25,509 bases of DNA from an uncultured Clostridia bacterium. GTDB taxonomy: Bacteria > Bacillota > Clostridia > TANB77 > CAG-508. A program made the translations under genes and the position numbers. This document shows, in pieces, positions 1 to 7,549 of the stretch. The DNA is taken from NCBI GenBank assembly GCA_934184665.1, contig CAKPSX010000020.1:1-25509 (forward strand), in the 5' to 3' direction. Numbering within the stretch: position 1 is the first letter of the stretch; each line of letters begins with the position of its first letter. The notes beneath the pieces are model-generated. The model did no database searches, was not told the DNA's origin, and worked only from the letters and a program-made list of their open reading frames with translations.

Positions 1-181
1 GCGCTTTTCTCGCTATCTCTATTAAATTTATTTATTCCATTTTCATATTTTTGAGCATCACTAAAGTTTGCTTGTTTCAACAAGCAATTTACATAACTAT
101 TAGTAAGGTATTCTCTCTCTCTCTCTCTCTCTCTACAGCCCCAAGGGTTTCAAGGCTCATCTTCTCAATTCTAGTTTCCAT
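1..181 (-). CDS. Truncated gene of unknown function, split into two frames by a GA dinucleotide tract
   Basis: I do not recognise this product. A start codon ATG at 181-179 has a GGAG ribosome site nine bases upstream and opens METRIEKMSLETLGAV followed by alternating Glu-Arg residues coded by the (GA)n tract at 112-134. In the frame as sequenced it stops at 89-91 after 30 residues. Shifting frame within the tract (equivalent to losing one GA unit or gaining two) opens a frame that runs without a stop to the window edge: from position 113 it reads EYLTNSYVNCLLKQANFSDA, then about 18 more residues of ordinary composition, including QKYENGINKF. The downstream part looks like real protein, so I treat this as one gene that is off in this copy, either by repeat-length variation, by programmed frameshifting or by a sequencing error. 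The gene continues beyond base 1. A likely promoter lies at 420-448. Confidence 0.5.
112..134. repeat. (TC)n / (GA)n dinucleotide repeat, 11.5 units
   Basis: Uninterrupted alternation of T and C over 23 bases on the plus strand (GA on the coding strand). It lies inside the 5' part of the left-edge gene, 16 codons after its start. Tracts of this length are known to vary by slipped-strand mispairing. A 9-bp inverted repeat (68-76 with 79-87) lies 24 bases downstream in the reading direction. Confidence 0.9.
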
Positions 182-419
182 CTACATTTTCTCCTTCGAA
201 TTTTGATTTTTTTGCTACATCTTACTACAAGTTTTCCACATTTTTCTGCTCACATTTTGCTATAAAACCAATTCTAAAAATTATATTTTATCTTTCTAAA
301 ATTAATCTTATAGCACATATTGCAAAATATTTTAATGCTTTTCAGACTTCGCACTCAAAATTTCTATATTTATTATTACCTATTTTATTACATTTTAAAC
401 ATAGAATTACTTCAAAATT

Positions 420-448
420 ATAATATCAAAAATGCACCCATTAGTCAA
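420..448 (-). promoter_or_regulatory. Predicted sigma-A promoter for the left-edge gene
   Basis: On the minus strand TTGACT (443-448) is followed after exactly 17 bases by TATTAT (420-425); a TATAAT overlaps just downstream. It lies past the por terminator and about 240 bases before the ATG at 181. The -35 box is inside a 33-bp repeat shared with 23622-23654. The long leader (182-410) shows no ORF with a ribosome site. Confidence 0.5.
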
Positions 449-468
449 TATATTTTGCAATTATTTTT
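436..468. repeat. 33-bp dispersed repeat, copy A
   Basis: ACCCATTAGTCAATA begins this block, which matches 23622-23654 at 31 of 33 positions. Both copies lie shortly downstream of a gene's 3' end on the same strand (porB here, the ATPase there). The remainder of 182-435 contains nothing else I can support. Confidence 0.7.
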
Positions 469-497
469 TGCTTGCATTTTGCTAAGTTAAGTATACT

Positions 498-544
498 AAA
501 AAAGCTCCAATAATCTAAAATTATCTTTTAAATTATTGGAACTT
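498..544 (-). terminator. Rho-independent terminator of the por operon
   Basis: On the minus strand a 13-bp stem (532-544 with 502-514; AAGTTCCAATAAT pairing with ATTATTGGAGCTT, one G-U pair) encloses a 17-base AT-rich loop and runs into a T tract. It starts 16 bases after the porB stop codon. Confidence 0.85.
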
Positions 545-560
545 AAATAATGTAAATTTT

Positions 561-1511
561 TTATTTGTTTGTTAATTCTTCTAGGTCAAGTAGTTCTTGC
601 CATCTTTCATCAACTTCTCTTTGTAATTCTTCTATCATCCACTCATTACCTGGTTTAAATAGATGTTTAAATCTTTTTTGTGGTTTCAAAAATTCTTCTA
701 TTGGGCGCTTTTTAGCTGGTTTATATGTTATATGGTATTTTCCATCAACAACTTCGTATAATGGCCAATAGCATGTTTCAACTGCTAATTTATTTATTTG
801 CATTAAATCTTCTGTTGCATATCCCCATCCTCTTGGGCATGGAGCTAATATATTTAAAAATGCTGGTCCTTCTGTATATATAGCTTTTTCTGATTTTTCA
901 TATAAGTCTTTAAAGTTGCCATATGATGCTGTTTGGCCTACATATGGTATATGATGACCAACCATTATTTTTGCTAAGTCTTTTCTTTGTTGTGCTTTTC
1001 CTTTAAGCACTTTCCCTGCTGGTGATGTTGTTGTATCTGCAAACTTCGGTGTTGCAGATGAACGTTGTATACCTGTATTCATGTATGCTTCATTGTCATA
1101 GCATACATATACCATGTCATGTCCTCTTTCCATTGCACCAGATAAACTTTGTAGACCTATATCATATGTTCCTCCATCTCCACCAAATGCTATAAATTTT
1201 GTGTCTTTGTCTTGTGGCAATTTACCTTGTTTTTTCAATGATTTATATGCTGCTTCTGTTCCAGAACATGTTGCACCTGCGCATTCGAATGCAGTGTGTA
1301 TAAATGAATCTGTCCATGCTGTATATGGATAAATAAATGTTGATACTTCCATACAACCTGTTGCATTTGTAATTACTGCATGGTCTTCTGGTTTTAATGC
1401 TCTTAATACCATTCTACTTACTACTGGGGCACCACATCCAGCACACATTCTATGTCCTTCTGTAAATCTTGAAGGTTTATTTGCTATTACTTCTTTTAAA
1501 TTATATGCCAT
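561..1511 (-). CDS. porB: 2-oxoacid (pyruvate):ferredoxin oxidoreductase, beta subunit
   Basis: This is the thiamine-pyrophosphate-binding beta subunit of the enzyme that decarboxylates pyruvate with CoA to acetyl-CoA, CO2 and reduced ferredoxin in the cytoplasm. Near the N terminus it has the CAGCGAP motif (residues 23-29) that supplies cysteines for the 4Fe-4S cluster of this subunit family. GGDGGTYDIG near residue 110 and CYDNEAYMNTGIQRS near 137 form the TPP/Mg binding region. The length of 316 residues is normal. The start ATG follows a GGGGG ribosome site and is one base from the porA stop. It is the last gene of a porC-D-A-B operon and ends at a strong terminator. Substrate preference (pyruvate or a branched-chain 2-oxoacid) cannot be fixed from sequence alone; pyruvate is most likely. 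Confidence 0.93.
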   Translation of the reverse strand: MAYNLKEVIANKPSRFTEGHRMCAGCGAPVVSRMVLRALKPEDHAVITNATGCMEVSTFIYPYTAWTDSFIHTAFECAGATCSGTEAAYKSLKKQGKLPQDKDTKFIAFGGDGGTYDIGLQSLSGAMERGHDMVYVCYDNEAYMNTGIQRSSATPKFADTTTSPAGKVLKGKAQQRKDLAKIMVGHHIPYVGQTASYGNFKDLYEKSEKAIYTEGPAFLNILAPCPRGWGYATEDLMQINKLAVETCYWPLYEVVDGKYHITYKPAKKRPIEEFLKPQKRFKHLFKPGNEWMIEELQREVDERWQELLDLEELTNK

Positions 1512-1512
1512 A

Positions 1513-2706
1513 TTAGTTTTCCCCCTTTCTTAGTCCTAAATATCTGTATGGATTTTCAATTTTTCCTTCTTCTACAATTTTTGCTAAATCAGAATATACT
1601 GATTCTAATTGCTTTTCTGTTGTATCTCTTCCACCAATTCCATATACATAATTTACCATTGGAACTTGTTTTTGATTTACATACATTGCTGATGTTACAT
1701 CTTCAAATAATGCACCACCTGCTCCATTTAATGAATCTGCTTTATCTAATATTGCAACTGCTTTTAAATGTGATAATGCTTCTGCAATTTCTTCTGCTGG
1801 GAATGGTCTAAACATTCTTAATTTTAATAATCCTGCTTTTACACCTTTTTCTCTTAATTTATCAACAACTGCTTTTGTTGTGCCTGCTGTTGAATTCATA
1901 CATACTATTGCAATTTCTGCATCATCTAATTTATATTTCTCAAAAAATTCATATTTTCTTCCTGTCCATTTTTCGAAATCTTCTGCAACTTCTTTTATAA
2001 CTTTTTTAGCATTTTTCATTGCTTCCGCTTGTTGTGCTTTATGTTCAAACAAATATGCTTGTAAATCTAATGGTCCTACTGCCATTGGCTCTTCACTGTT
2101 TAATAAATAATGTTCTGGTTGATATTTTCCAACAAATTCTTTTACTTCTTCATCTTTTTCTAGTTCAATATTTTCTATTGAATGTGATGTAATGAATCCA
2201 TCTTGACATACCATTACAGGTAATAATACATCTTTATTTTCTGCTATTCTATGTGCCATTAACATATTGTCATATGCCTCTTGGTTATTTTCTGAAAATA
2301 GCATTATCCAGCCTGCATCTCTAACTCCCATTGCATCTGATTGATCATTATGAATGTTTAATGGTCCTGAAACTGCTCTATTTACTAATGCCATAACTAT
2401 TGGTAATCTTAAACTTGATGCTATATAAATCATTTCCCACATCAAAGATAATCCATTTGCTGATGTTGCTGTCATGGCTCTTGCGCCTGCTGCTGATGCC
2501 CCTATTGTAGCTGACATAGCACTGTGCTCACTTTCTACTGCAACAAATTCTGTATCTACATCTCCATTTGCCACAAATGATGAAAAATATTGTGGTATTT
2601 CTGTTGATGGTGTTATTGGAAATGCGGCAACTACATCTGGATTTATTTGTTTCATTGCTATTGCTGTTGCTTCGTTTCCACTTAGTCTTTCTCTTATACT
2701 CATCAC
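1513..2706 (-). CDS. porA: 2-oxoacid (pyruvate):ferredoxin oxidoreductase, alpha subunit
   Basis: Alpha subunit of the four-subunit oxidoreductase, carrying the pyrimidine-binding and C-terminal transketolase-like domains. The N-terminal MSIRERLSGNEATAIAMKQI, FPITPSTEIP and VESEHSAMSATIGAS segments are typical: TPSTE and the glutamate in VESEHSA are the substrate/TPP contacts in this family. ATSANGLSLMWE and the NIHNDQSD stretch follow, and a C-terminal domain with RMFRPFP closes the protein. About 396 residues matches the family. Two starts are possible: GTG at 2706 or ATG at 2703; both follow GGAGG, and both overlap the porD stop (4 or 1 bases), so translation is probably coupled. Confidence 0.93.
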   Translation of the reverse strand: MMSIRERLSGNEATAIAMKQINPDVVAAFPITPSTEIPQYFSSFVANGDVDTEFVAVESEHSAMSATIGASAAGARAMTATSANGLSLMWEMIYIASSLRLPIVMALVNRAVSGPLNIHNDQSDAMGVRDAGWIMLFSENNQEAYDNMLMAHRIAENKDVLLPVMVCQDGFITSHSIENIELEKDEEVKEFVGKYQPEHYLLNSEEPMAVGPLDLQAYLFEHKAQQAEAMKNAKKVIKEVAEDFEKWTGRKYEFFEKYKLDDAEIAIVCMNSTAGTTKAVVDKLREKGVKAGLLKLRMFRPFPAEEIAEALSHLKAVAILDKADSLNGAGGALFEDVTSAMYVNQKQVPMVNYVYGIGGRDTTEKQLESVYSDLAKIVEEGKIENPYRYLGLRKGEN

Positions 2707-3002
2707 TCATCACCCTCCTCTTTCATTTCTATAGCTGCAAAAGGGCACACCTTAGCACAAACTCCACATCCCTTACAATAATCATAATTAAAATCTGTTC
2801 TATTTAAGTCTTTTCCAACAGGAATAGAATTATCTGGGCATACTGGGAAACATAGTCCACATTGTGTACATTTTTCAGAATGCCAAACTGGTTTCATACT
2901 TCTCCAGTCTCCTGTTTTGAAATTTTTTGCATTTCCCGCTTCATATATATTTCCGCCTATTGTCATTTCATCCATAGGTGTTTTTGTATTTATTTCAGAC
3001 AT
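2703..3002 (-). CDS. porD: 2-oxoacid:ferredoxin oxidoreductase, delta (2x[4Fe-4S] ferredoxin-like) subunit
   Basis: This is the electron-transfer subunit. Two complete ferredoxin motifs are visible: CTQCGLCFPVCP around residues 41-52 and CKGCGVCAKVCP around 76-87, each CxxCxxCxxxCP, for two 4Fe-4S clusters. A 40-residue N-terminal extension (MSEINTKTPMDEMTIGG onward) precedes the clusters, as is usual for PorD. At 99 residues it is full length. It passes electrons from the TPP subunit to soluble ferredoxin. It lies between porC (13-base gap) and porA (overlapping), with a GGAGGG ribosome site. Confidence 0.93.
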   Translation of the reverse strand: MSEINTKTPMDEMTIGGNIYEAGNAKNFKTGDWRSMKPVWHSEKCTQCGLCFPVCPDNSIPVGKDLNRTDFNYDYCKGCGVCAKVCPFAAIEMKEEGDE

Positions 3003-3015
3003 TTTCTGTCCCTCC

Positions 3016-3594
3016 TTATATTTTCTTAACTTCTTTTAATGCTAACTCTAATGCTTTCATATTTCCATCAATTACTTCAGGCTTTTTAGCAAACTTATGT
3101 TGGAATGATTTTTTCATATCTTCAAGTAATTCTTCATCTGACATTATTCCAGTGACTTTTACTATTGCTGCAAGCATTGGTGTATTTGGAAAATATCTTC
3201 CAAGTGCTTCTTGTGATACTTTTCTAGCATCAATTGTATAGACAGCACCTTCATATCCTTTTAATAATTCTTTTAATTCTTCTTCATTTTTTGTAGTATT
3301 TATTACAATTGCTCCATCTTTTTTTAATCCTGCTGTAACTGGCACTGATGACAATAGTGTATCATCAACAACTACTACATAATCTGGCTCATATATATTA
3401 CTATGTATTGTTATTGGTTTATCACTTATTCTGTTATATGCAGTTATTGGTGCGCCCATTCTTTCTGGTCCATATTCCGGAAACCCTTGTATATATTTAC
3501 CTGTATTGAATGCAGCATCTGCTAATAATAATGATGCTGTTTTGGCACCTTGTCCGCCTCTACCATGCCATCTAATTTCAATTAAATTATTCAT
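3016..3594 (-). CDS. porC: 2-oxoacid:ferredoxin oxidoreductase, gamma subunit
   Basis: Gamma subunit, the CoA-interacting domain of the oxidoreductase. The N terminus MNNLIEIRWHGRGGQGAKTA contains the diagnostic RWHGRGGQG loop; FPEYGPERMGAPITAYNRIS follows as in other gamma subunits. Its 192 residues are normal. It is the first gene of the operon, preceded by AAGGAGG and, about 55 bases upstream, by a canonical promoter. The order gamma-delta-alpha-beta is the one known from archaeal and Thermotoga enzymes, in contrast to the single-chain enzyme of many clostridia. Confidence 0.92.
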   Translation of the reverse strand: MNNLIEIRWHGRGGQGAKTASLLLADAAFNTGKYIQGFPEYGPERMGAPITAYNRISDKPITIHSNIYEPDYVVVVDDTLLSSVPVTAGLKKDGAIVINTTKNEEELKELLKGYEGAVYTIDARKVSQEALGRYFPNTPMLAAIVKVTGIMSDEELLEDMKKSFQHKFAKKPEVIDGNMKALELALKEVKKI

Positions 3595-3648
3595 TAATTT
3601 AGCCTCCTTCTTATTTGCTGATTTTAGTTTTATTAAAAACCTGTTCTC

Positions 3649-3677
3649 AGTATATTCTTAAAATTCACTAATGTCAA
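3649..3677 (-). promoter_or_regulatory. Predicted sigma-A promoter of the por operon
   Basis: TTGACA (3672-3677) and TATACT (3649-3654) on the minus strand are separated by exactly 17 bases. The predicted transcript starts about 50 bases before the porC ATG. Confidence 0.8.
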
Positions 3678-3688
3678 GTAATTCTTGC

Positions 3689-3702
3689 TGACCTATTGGT
3701 CA
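3689..3702. promoter_or_regulatory. 14-bp dyad TGACC-N4-GGTCA upstream of the por promoter
   Basis: A perfect 5+5 inverted repeat ends 11 bases upstream of the por -35 box. Its location suits an activator or regulator site. It has no T tract, so it is not a terminator. The binding protein is unknown. Confidence 0.4.
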
Positions 3703-3735
3703 TAAAGCCTTACTTTCACTCTAATATACTACATT

Positions 3736-4254
3736 TTATAACACATATCTTTCTATGTTGATAATGATTTGTTTGTTATTATCTATTTCATAATTAAATT
3801 TATAACAATCTGCTTTTAGTATTTCTTTTAATTCTTTTATTTTGTCATCTTCTTTATTTGATACTGTTATATCTGTGCCATCAGAACTATCTTTATAATT
3901 TATTTTTATTTCTTTTGATTTTGAATCAGATATATCTATAATCTGTTCTACATCGAATTTTGTTATATAACTATTTTTGCTTATTTTTTCTGTATAATTT
4001 TTTAAATATGTAATATCTGTTCCTATGTCTTTTGATTTTGCATCTTCTGTTGAAATTGTTGATATAATTGTTTCAGCAGATTTTATTAAACTTTTTGCAA
4101 ATATTGCATATGTTGCAATTACTAATATAGTTACAATTGAAATAATCAATTTTCTGTGGCTTTTACTTTTTATTATTGCAATACCTAATATTATTAAAGG
4201 TATTACTATAATTATTAATATATATGCTATTTCCTTTATAATTAGTTTAGTCAC
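3736..4254 (-). CDS. Unknown membrane protein with two N-terminal transmembrane segments
   Basis: I do not recognise a family. I place the start at GTG 4252-4254, because GGAGGGG lies nine bases upstream and the GTG overlaps the previous stop as GTGACTAA; an ATG at 4299 would add 15 residues with no ribosome site. The resulting 172 residues begin with two hydrophobic segments (about 9-27 and 34-52) separated by a KSKSHRK basic loop. A soluble, lysine- and aspartate-rich domain of about 115 residues follows. If the basic loop is cytoplasmic, that C-terminal domain faces outside. It is translationally coupled to the next unknown protein upstream, which suggests a shared envelope role. No terminator is visible before the por promoter. 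Confidence 0.6.
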   Translation of the reverse strand: MTKLIIKEIAYILIIIVIPLIILGIAIIKSKSHRKLIISIVTILVIATYAIFAKSLIKSAETIISTISTEDAKSKDIGTDITYLKNYTEKISKNSYITKFDVEQIIDISDSKSKEIKINYKDSSDGTDITVSNKEDDKIKELKEILKADCYKFNYEIDNNKQIIINIERYVL

Positions 4255-5506
4255 CAAATGCATCCCCTCCAATAATTTTGCCAAGTTTTTTATCAACATA
4301 TATTGTTACACCATTTAAGTCCATATCGTCTGTTCTAGTAAATGCATAACATTCTATTAAATCTTTATATGTTGTGTCTCCTTCTCTGTTTTTTATTTTT
4401 CTTGTAAAGAAGTTGTTAGCATAAGCTTTTTCTTCTCTAACAGTTTGTGTTGTTTCATCACATTCTCCACATATTCTTTTTGCTTCATTAAAGCCTTTTT
4501 CTGCAATTTCTTTTGCTTGTTCTTCCGTTATTTGTGATGTTGAATTTCTGTATTCTTCTATAAATTTGTTATAATCTTTTACAAATACATTTTCATCTAA
4601 ATTATCAACTGCTTTATCATATTCTACTTCTAGATTGTCTGAATCAATTTTATATTGAATTTCTGTTTCATCTGTATTATATATGCAGTCTGAATTTACC
4701 ATTTTATTTACTACTAGCAAATGTGCTGTATATGAAGTATAAACTCCTTTTAAATAATTATATGTATATTTGATATTTCCAACATTTACTTTTACATCTA
4801 TTTTAGGAAGTATTGAAATTGTTAGAATTAGCACATTATCATTAAATGTATCTTCTGTTATTTCATCATCAAATACAAGATTACATATTTGGGCATATTC
4901 ATTATATTCGTTAATATTAGTTATTTTTACCTGATGTATTTTATAATTTATCTCCTTAAATTTATCTCTATATTCATAAGGAAATACTCTTAATTCTGCT
5001 CTTGATAGCATTGTTTTATATTCTAATTTTTGAGGTTGTTCATTTTCTGAAAGTTTTTTTAGTAATTTTTCTGTTTTTTGATAATTGCATATTTCTCCTG
5101 TTATTACATTTCCTCCAGATGTTGCTAGTTTTATTAGTCTTGGATTTTCTTTATCTAATTGAAATATATAATTTTTACTTACAGTTTTATAATCAAATTC
5201 TATAAAACTATTTTCATGGATTTTGTCTATATCTTCATCAGTTAGGCTTTCTCCATTCTCGTTATATTCTGGTACTGATGTTTTTAATAATTTAATTATT
5301 TTATTATAATTTTCTGTTTCTTTTTCAAACTGATAATATTCTCCATCAGAATTTCTATAAACTATTCTATCAGGAGTTGCAATTTTCTCCCATGCATTTT
5401 GTTTTTCTTTTTGATTTTGCATATATAATGCTACTCCAAATATTCCTATTATCATTAATATTGCTATTAATATTAAACTTACAATTACTATAATTTTTTT
5501 CTTCAT
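4247..5506 (-). CDS. Unknown N-terminally anchored extracytoplasmic protein
   Basis: No family is recognised with confidence. The start ATG at 5506 is preferred over GTG at 5515, because GAAAGGG lies at normal distance from the ATG and too close to the GTG. The 419-residue product starts with MKKKIIVIVSLILIAILMII, a single signal-anchor helix. The rest is hydrophilic with little hydrophobic content, so it is probably outside the membrane. Near residue 340 the stretch ITEEQAKEIAEKGFNEAKR, and the C-terminal VTIYVDKKLGKIIGG, resemble the helix-then-strand pattern of PepSY-like modules; this is a weak resemblance. It overlaps the following membrane protein by 8 bases. A terminator lies just upstream, so expression may need read-through or a promoter inside that terminator region. 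Confidence 0.65.
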   Translation of the reverse strand: MKKKIIVIVSLILIAILMIIGIFGVALYMQNQKEKQNAWEKIATPDRIVYRNSDGEYYQFEKETENYNKIIKLLKTSVPEYNENGESLTDEDIDKIHENSFIEFDYKTVSKNYIFQLDKENPRLIKLATSGGNVITGEICNYQKTEKLLKKLSENEQPQKLEYKTMLSRAELRVFPYEYRDKFKEINYKIHQVKITNINEYNEYAQICNLVFDDEITEDTFNDNVLILTISILPKIDVKVNVGNIKYTYNYLKGVYTSYTAHLLVVNKMVNSDCIYNTDETEIQYKIDSDNLEVEYDKAVDNLDENVFVKDYNKFIEEYRNSTSQITEEQAKEIAEKGFNEAKRICGECDETTQTVREEKAYANNFFTRKIKNREGDTTYKDLIECYAFTRTDDMDLNGVTIYVDKKLGKIIGGDAFGD

Positions 5507-5534
5507 TTTAATCACATCCCTTTCTCACTTGTAT

Positions 5535-5570
5535 AAAAAAGCCCAAACTATTTATAAAATAATTCAGGCT
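5535..5570 (-). terminator. Rho-independent terminator after the cysteine-rich small gene
   Basis: On the minus strand AGCCTGAATTATTT (5557-5570) pairs with AAATAGTTTGGGCT (5540-5553) through Watson-Crick and G-U pairs, leaving a 3-base loop, followed by six T. It ends the efp/small-gene transcript, and lies 29 bases before the next start codon. Confidence 0.85.
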
Positions 5571-5582
5571 CATTTAAAAAAC

Positions 5583-5744
5583 TTATTCTTCGCATCCACA
5601 ACATCCTGAACAATGTCCTTGACATTCTTCGTCTTCTTCAACATATTCGTATATGTCTTCTTGGATTTGTGATACTTCTTTTTCTAATTCAGCTATTCTT
5701 TTTTCTAGCTTTTGAATTTTTTCTATCATTTCTTTTTCTGACAT
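5583..5744 (-). CDS. 53-residue coiled-coil protein with a cysteine-cluster C terminus
   Basis: A short ORF too small for usual cut-offs: ATG 5742-5744, stop 5583-5585. It begins MSEKEMIEKIQKLEKRIAEL, a heptad-like charged helix of about 30 residues, then an acidic stretch and the tail CQGHCSGCCGCEE. The tail gives the cysteine pattern CxxxCxxCCxC with one histidine, suited to binding a metal ion or iron-sulfur cluster. AAGGA lies ten bases upstream, codon use matches the neighbours, and a strong terminator starts 12 bases after the stop, all of which argue for a real gene. It sits 48 bases downstream of efp and is probably cotranscribed with it. Function is unknown. Confidence 0.75.
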   Translation of the reverse strand: MSEKEMIEKIQKLEKRIAELEKEVSQIQEDIYEYVEEDEECQGHCSGCCGCEE

Positions 5745-5792
5745 AATATAATATTCCTTTCTTTAACACGAACTGCCATGGAAAAATAAATA

Positions 5793-6359
5793 TTATACTC
5801 TTTCCATATATTCACATGTACGTGTATCTATTCTTAAAATATCTCCAATGTTTACAAACATTGGTACTTGTAATTCAAGACCTGTTTCAAGTGTTGCTGG
5901 TTTTCCTGATGTTGTTGTTGTGTTTCCAGCAAAACCTGGTTCTGTATATGTTACTTCTAATTCAACAAATATTGGTGGTTCAACTGCAAATACTTTTCCT
6001 TTAAATGAAAGTATTGTTACTTCCATATTTTCTTTTAAATATTTTAAGCAATCTCCTAAATCATTTTTATTTAATGGCATTTGATCATATGTTTCATTAT
6101 CCATAAAATAATATAAGTCTCCATCATTATATAAATATTGCATTGTTTTCTTTTCTATTTCTGCACCTGGATATTTATCAGATGGGTTAAATGTTTTTTC
6201 TAAAACTGCTCCTGTTATTACATTTTTTAACTTTGTTCTTACAAATGCTGCTCCCTTTCCTGGTTTAACATGTTGGAATTCTACCACTCTGAAAACTCCT
6301 CCGTCCATTTCAAATGTTGTTCCATTTCTAAAATCTCCTGCCATATATACTCCTGCCAT
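5793..6359 (-). CDS. efp: Translation elongation factor P
   Basis: EF-P binds the ribosome between the P and E sites and relieves stalling at consecutive prolines. AGDFRNG near the N terminus, FQHVKPGKGAAFVRTKLKN (residues 28-46) with the loop lysine at position 35, NPSDKYPGAEIEKKTMQYLY and the C-terminal OB-fold motif GDILRIDTRTCEYMERV identify it. At 188 residues it is full length. The start is ambiguous: ATG 6359 has GGGAG seven bases upstream, but an internal ATG five codons later also has AGGAG at five bases, and family members usually begin two or three residues before AGDF. A promoter lies at 6405-6433. The proline aminopeptidase gene is directly upstream. Confidence 0.96.
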   Translation of the reverse strand: MAGVYMAGDFRNGTTFEMDGGVFRVVEFQHVKPGKGAAFVRTKLKNVITGAVLEKTFNPSDKYPGAEIEKKTMQYLYNDGDLYYFMDNETYDQMPLNKNDLGDCLKYLKENMEVTILSFKGKVFAVEPPIFVELEVTYTEPGFAGNTTTTSGKPATLETGLELQVPMFVNIGDILRIDTRTCEYMERV

Positions 6360-6404
6360 ATTAATTCTCCCTTCATCTTTCTTTACATAATTTTCACTTT
6401 TTCC

Positions 6405-6433
6405 ATTTTACACCATATTACCCTAAAAATCAA
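6405..6433 (-). promoter_or_regulatory. Predicted sigma-A promoter for efp
   Basis: TTGATT (6428-6433), 17 bases, TAAAAT (6405-6410) on the minus strand, in the gap between the aminopeptidase gene and efp. Confidence 0.65.
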
Positions 6434-6448
6434 GTGTTTTGCACAATT

Positions 6449-7519
6449 CTATGTTCTTTTATGAATAATTACATATTTTTTGTTTGATTTTGTTAGTGTT
6501 TCACACCCATTTTTTGTTATCAAAACAGTGTCTTCTATTCTTATTCCAAACTTACCAATTAAGTATATTCCTGGTTCATCTGTTACTACCATATTTTCTT
6601 TTAATATACTTTCAGAATTACAGCTTAATATTGGTGCTTCATGTATATCTAATCCGACACCATGACCTAATGCGTGAACAAGGTCATAATCATGTAATCT
6701 AAAGTCATTGTCAACCATTTTGCTTATTTGTTTTGTGTTTGTTCCTTCTTTCATATCTTTTAATACTTGTTCTTGATTTTTAAGTACTAAATCATATATT
6801 TCTTTTACTTTTTCTGGTATGTTTCCAACAAAAATTGTTCTTGTCATATCTGAGCAATATCCATTTACTTTACAGCCCATATCTATTGTTATAATATCTG
6901 TTTTTTGTATTCTTCTTTCTGTTGGTACTGCATGTGGCTTAGATGAGTTTTCGCCTGACGCAACTATTGTATCAAATGATTTGCCTTCTGCATTTTTTTC
7001 GTAATATTCATCAATCTTTCTTGCAATTTCTTTTTCTGTCATTCCAACTTTAATATAATTTAATATATATGAAAAACAGTTGTCTGTTATATTACAAGCA
7101 TTTCTAATATTTTCTATTTCTTCTTCATCTTTTATCATTCTTTGTTTTTCTATTAAATCTTCTGTTTCTACTAAATTATTTGTTTTATATTTACGTATAT
7201 ATTCTTTATATTTTGCATAAGTCACGTAATTTTCTTCAAAGCCAACATTTTCGCAAAACATAAAAAAGTTTTCATAATCATCTTTTGTAAGTCCTCTAGC
7301 ATCATATACTACTATTTCATCAAATAATGTCAAGGTATTGTGTACATCTTCAATATATCTTGCATCTGTTATAAATATATTTTCTTTTCTTGTGACTAAT
7401 AATATGCCTTCAGCACGAATATTAGTTAAATATTGTATATTTACTGGATTTGATATTATCATACCTTGTAAGTCTAGACCTGACATGGTATTTCTTAGCC
7501 ATTGCATTTTTTGATTCAT
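6449..7519 (-). CDS. Xaa-Pro aminopeptidase / M24 family metallopeptidase
   Basis: A cytoplasmic aminopeptidase that removes the residue before proline, of the creatinase/prolidase (M24B) type. A creatinase-like N-terminal domain fills residues 1-125 (MQWLRNTMSGLDLQGMIISN start). The C-terminal pita-bread domain has all five metal ligands in order: two Asp in DMGCKVNGYCSDMTRT, His in HALGHGVGLDIHEAP, Glu in TDEPGIYL and Glu in IRIEDTVLI. The length (356 residues) is typical. The start ATG follows GAGGGGG at seven bases. Next to efp, as in many Firmicutes where a pepQ/ypdF-like gene precedes efp. Its leader carries a hairpin described at 7550-7576. Confidence 0.92.
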   Translation of the reverse strand: MNQKMQWLRNTMSGLDLQGMIISNPVNIQYLTNIRAEGILLVTRKENIFITDARYIEDVHNTLTLFDEIVVYDARGLTKDDYENFFMFCENVGFEENYVTYAKYKEYIRKYKTNNLVETEDLIEKQRMIKDEEEIENIRNACNITDNCFSYILNYIKVGMTEKEIARKIDEYYEKNAEGKSFDTIVASGENSSKPHAVPTERRIQKTDIITIDMGCKVNGYCSDMTRTIFVGNIPEKVKEIYDLVLKNQEQVLKDMKEGTNTKQISKMVDNDFRLHDYDLVHALGHGVGLDIHEAPILSCNSESILKENMVVTDEPGIYLIGKFGIRIEDTVLITKNGCETLTKSNKKYVIIHKRT

Positions 7520-7549
7520 TTATTATCCCCCTCTTAAGGCACATGCCTT

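Noticed and set aside
2528..2713. 61-residue minus-strand ORF overlapping the porA start
   Set aside because: Out-of-frame shadow with Lys/Asn/Arg-rich, low-complexity translation; porA in the other frame has family motifs.
3689..3702. Dyad at the por promoter as a terminator of the upstream unknown gene
   Set aside because: Stem of only five pairs and no T tract on the minus strand.
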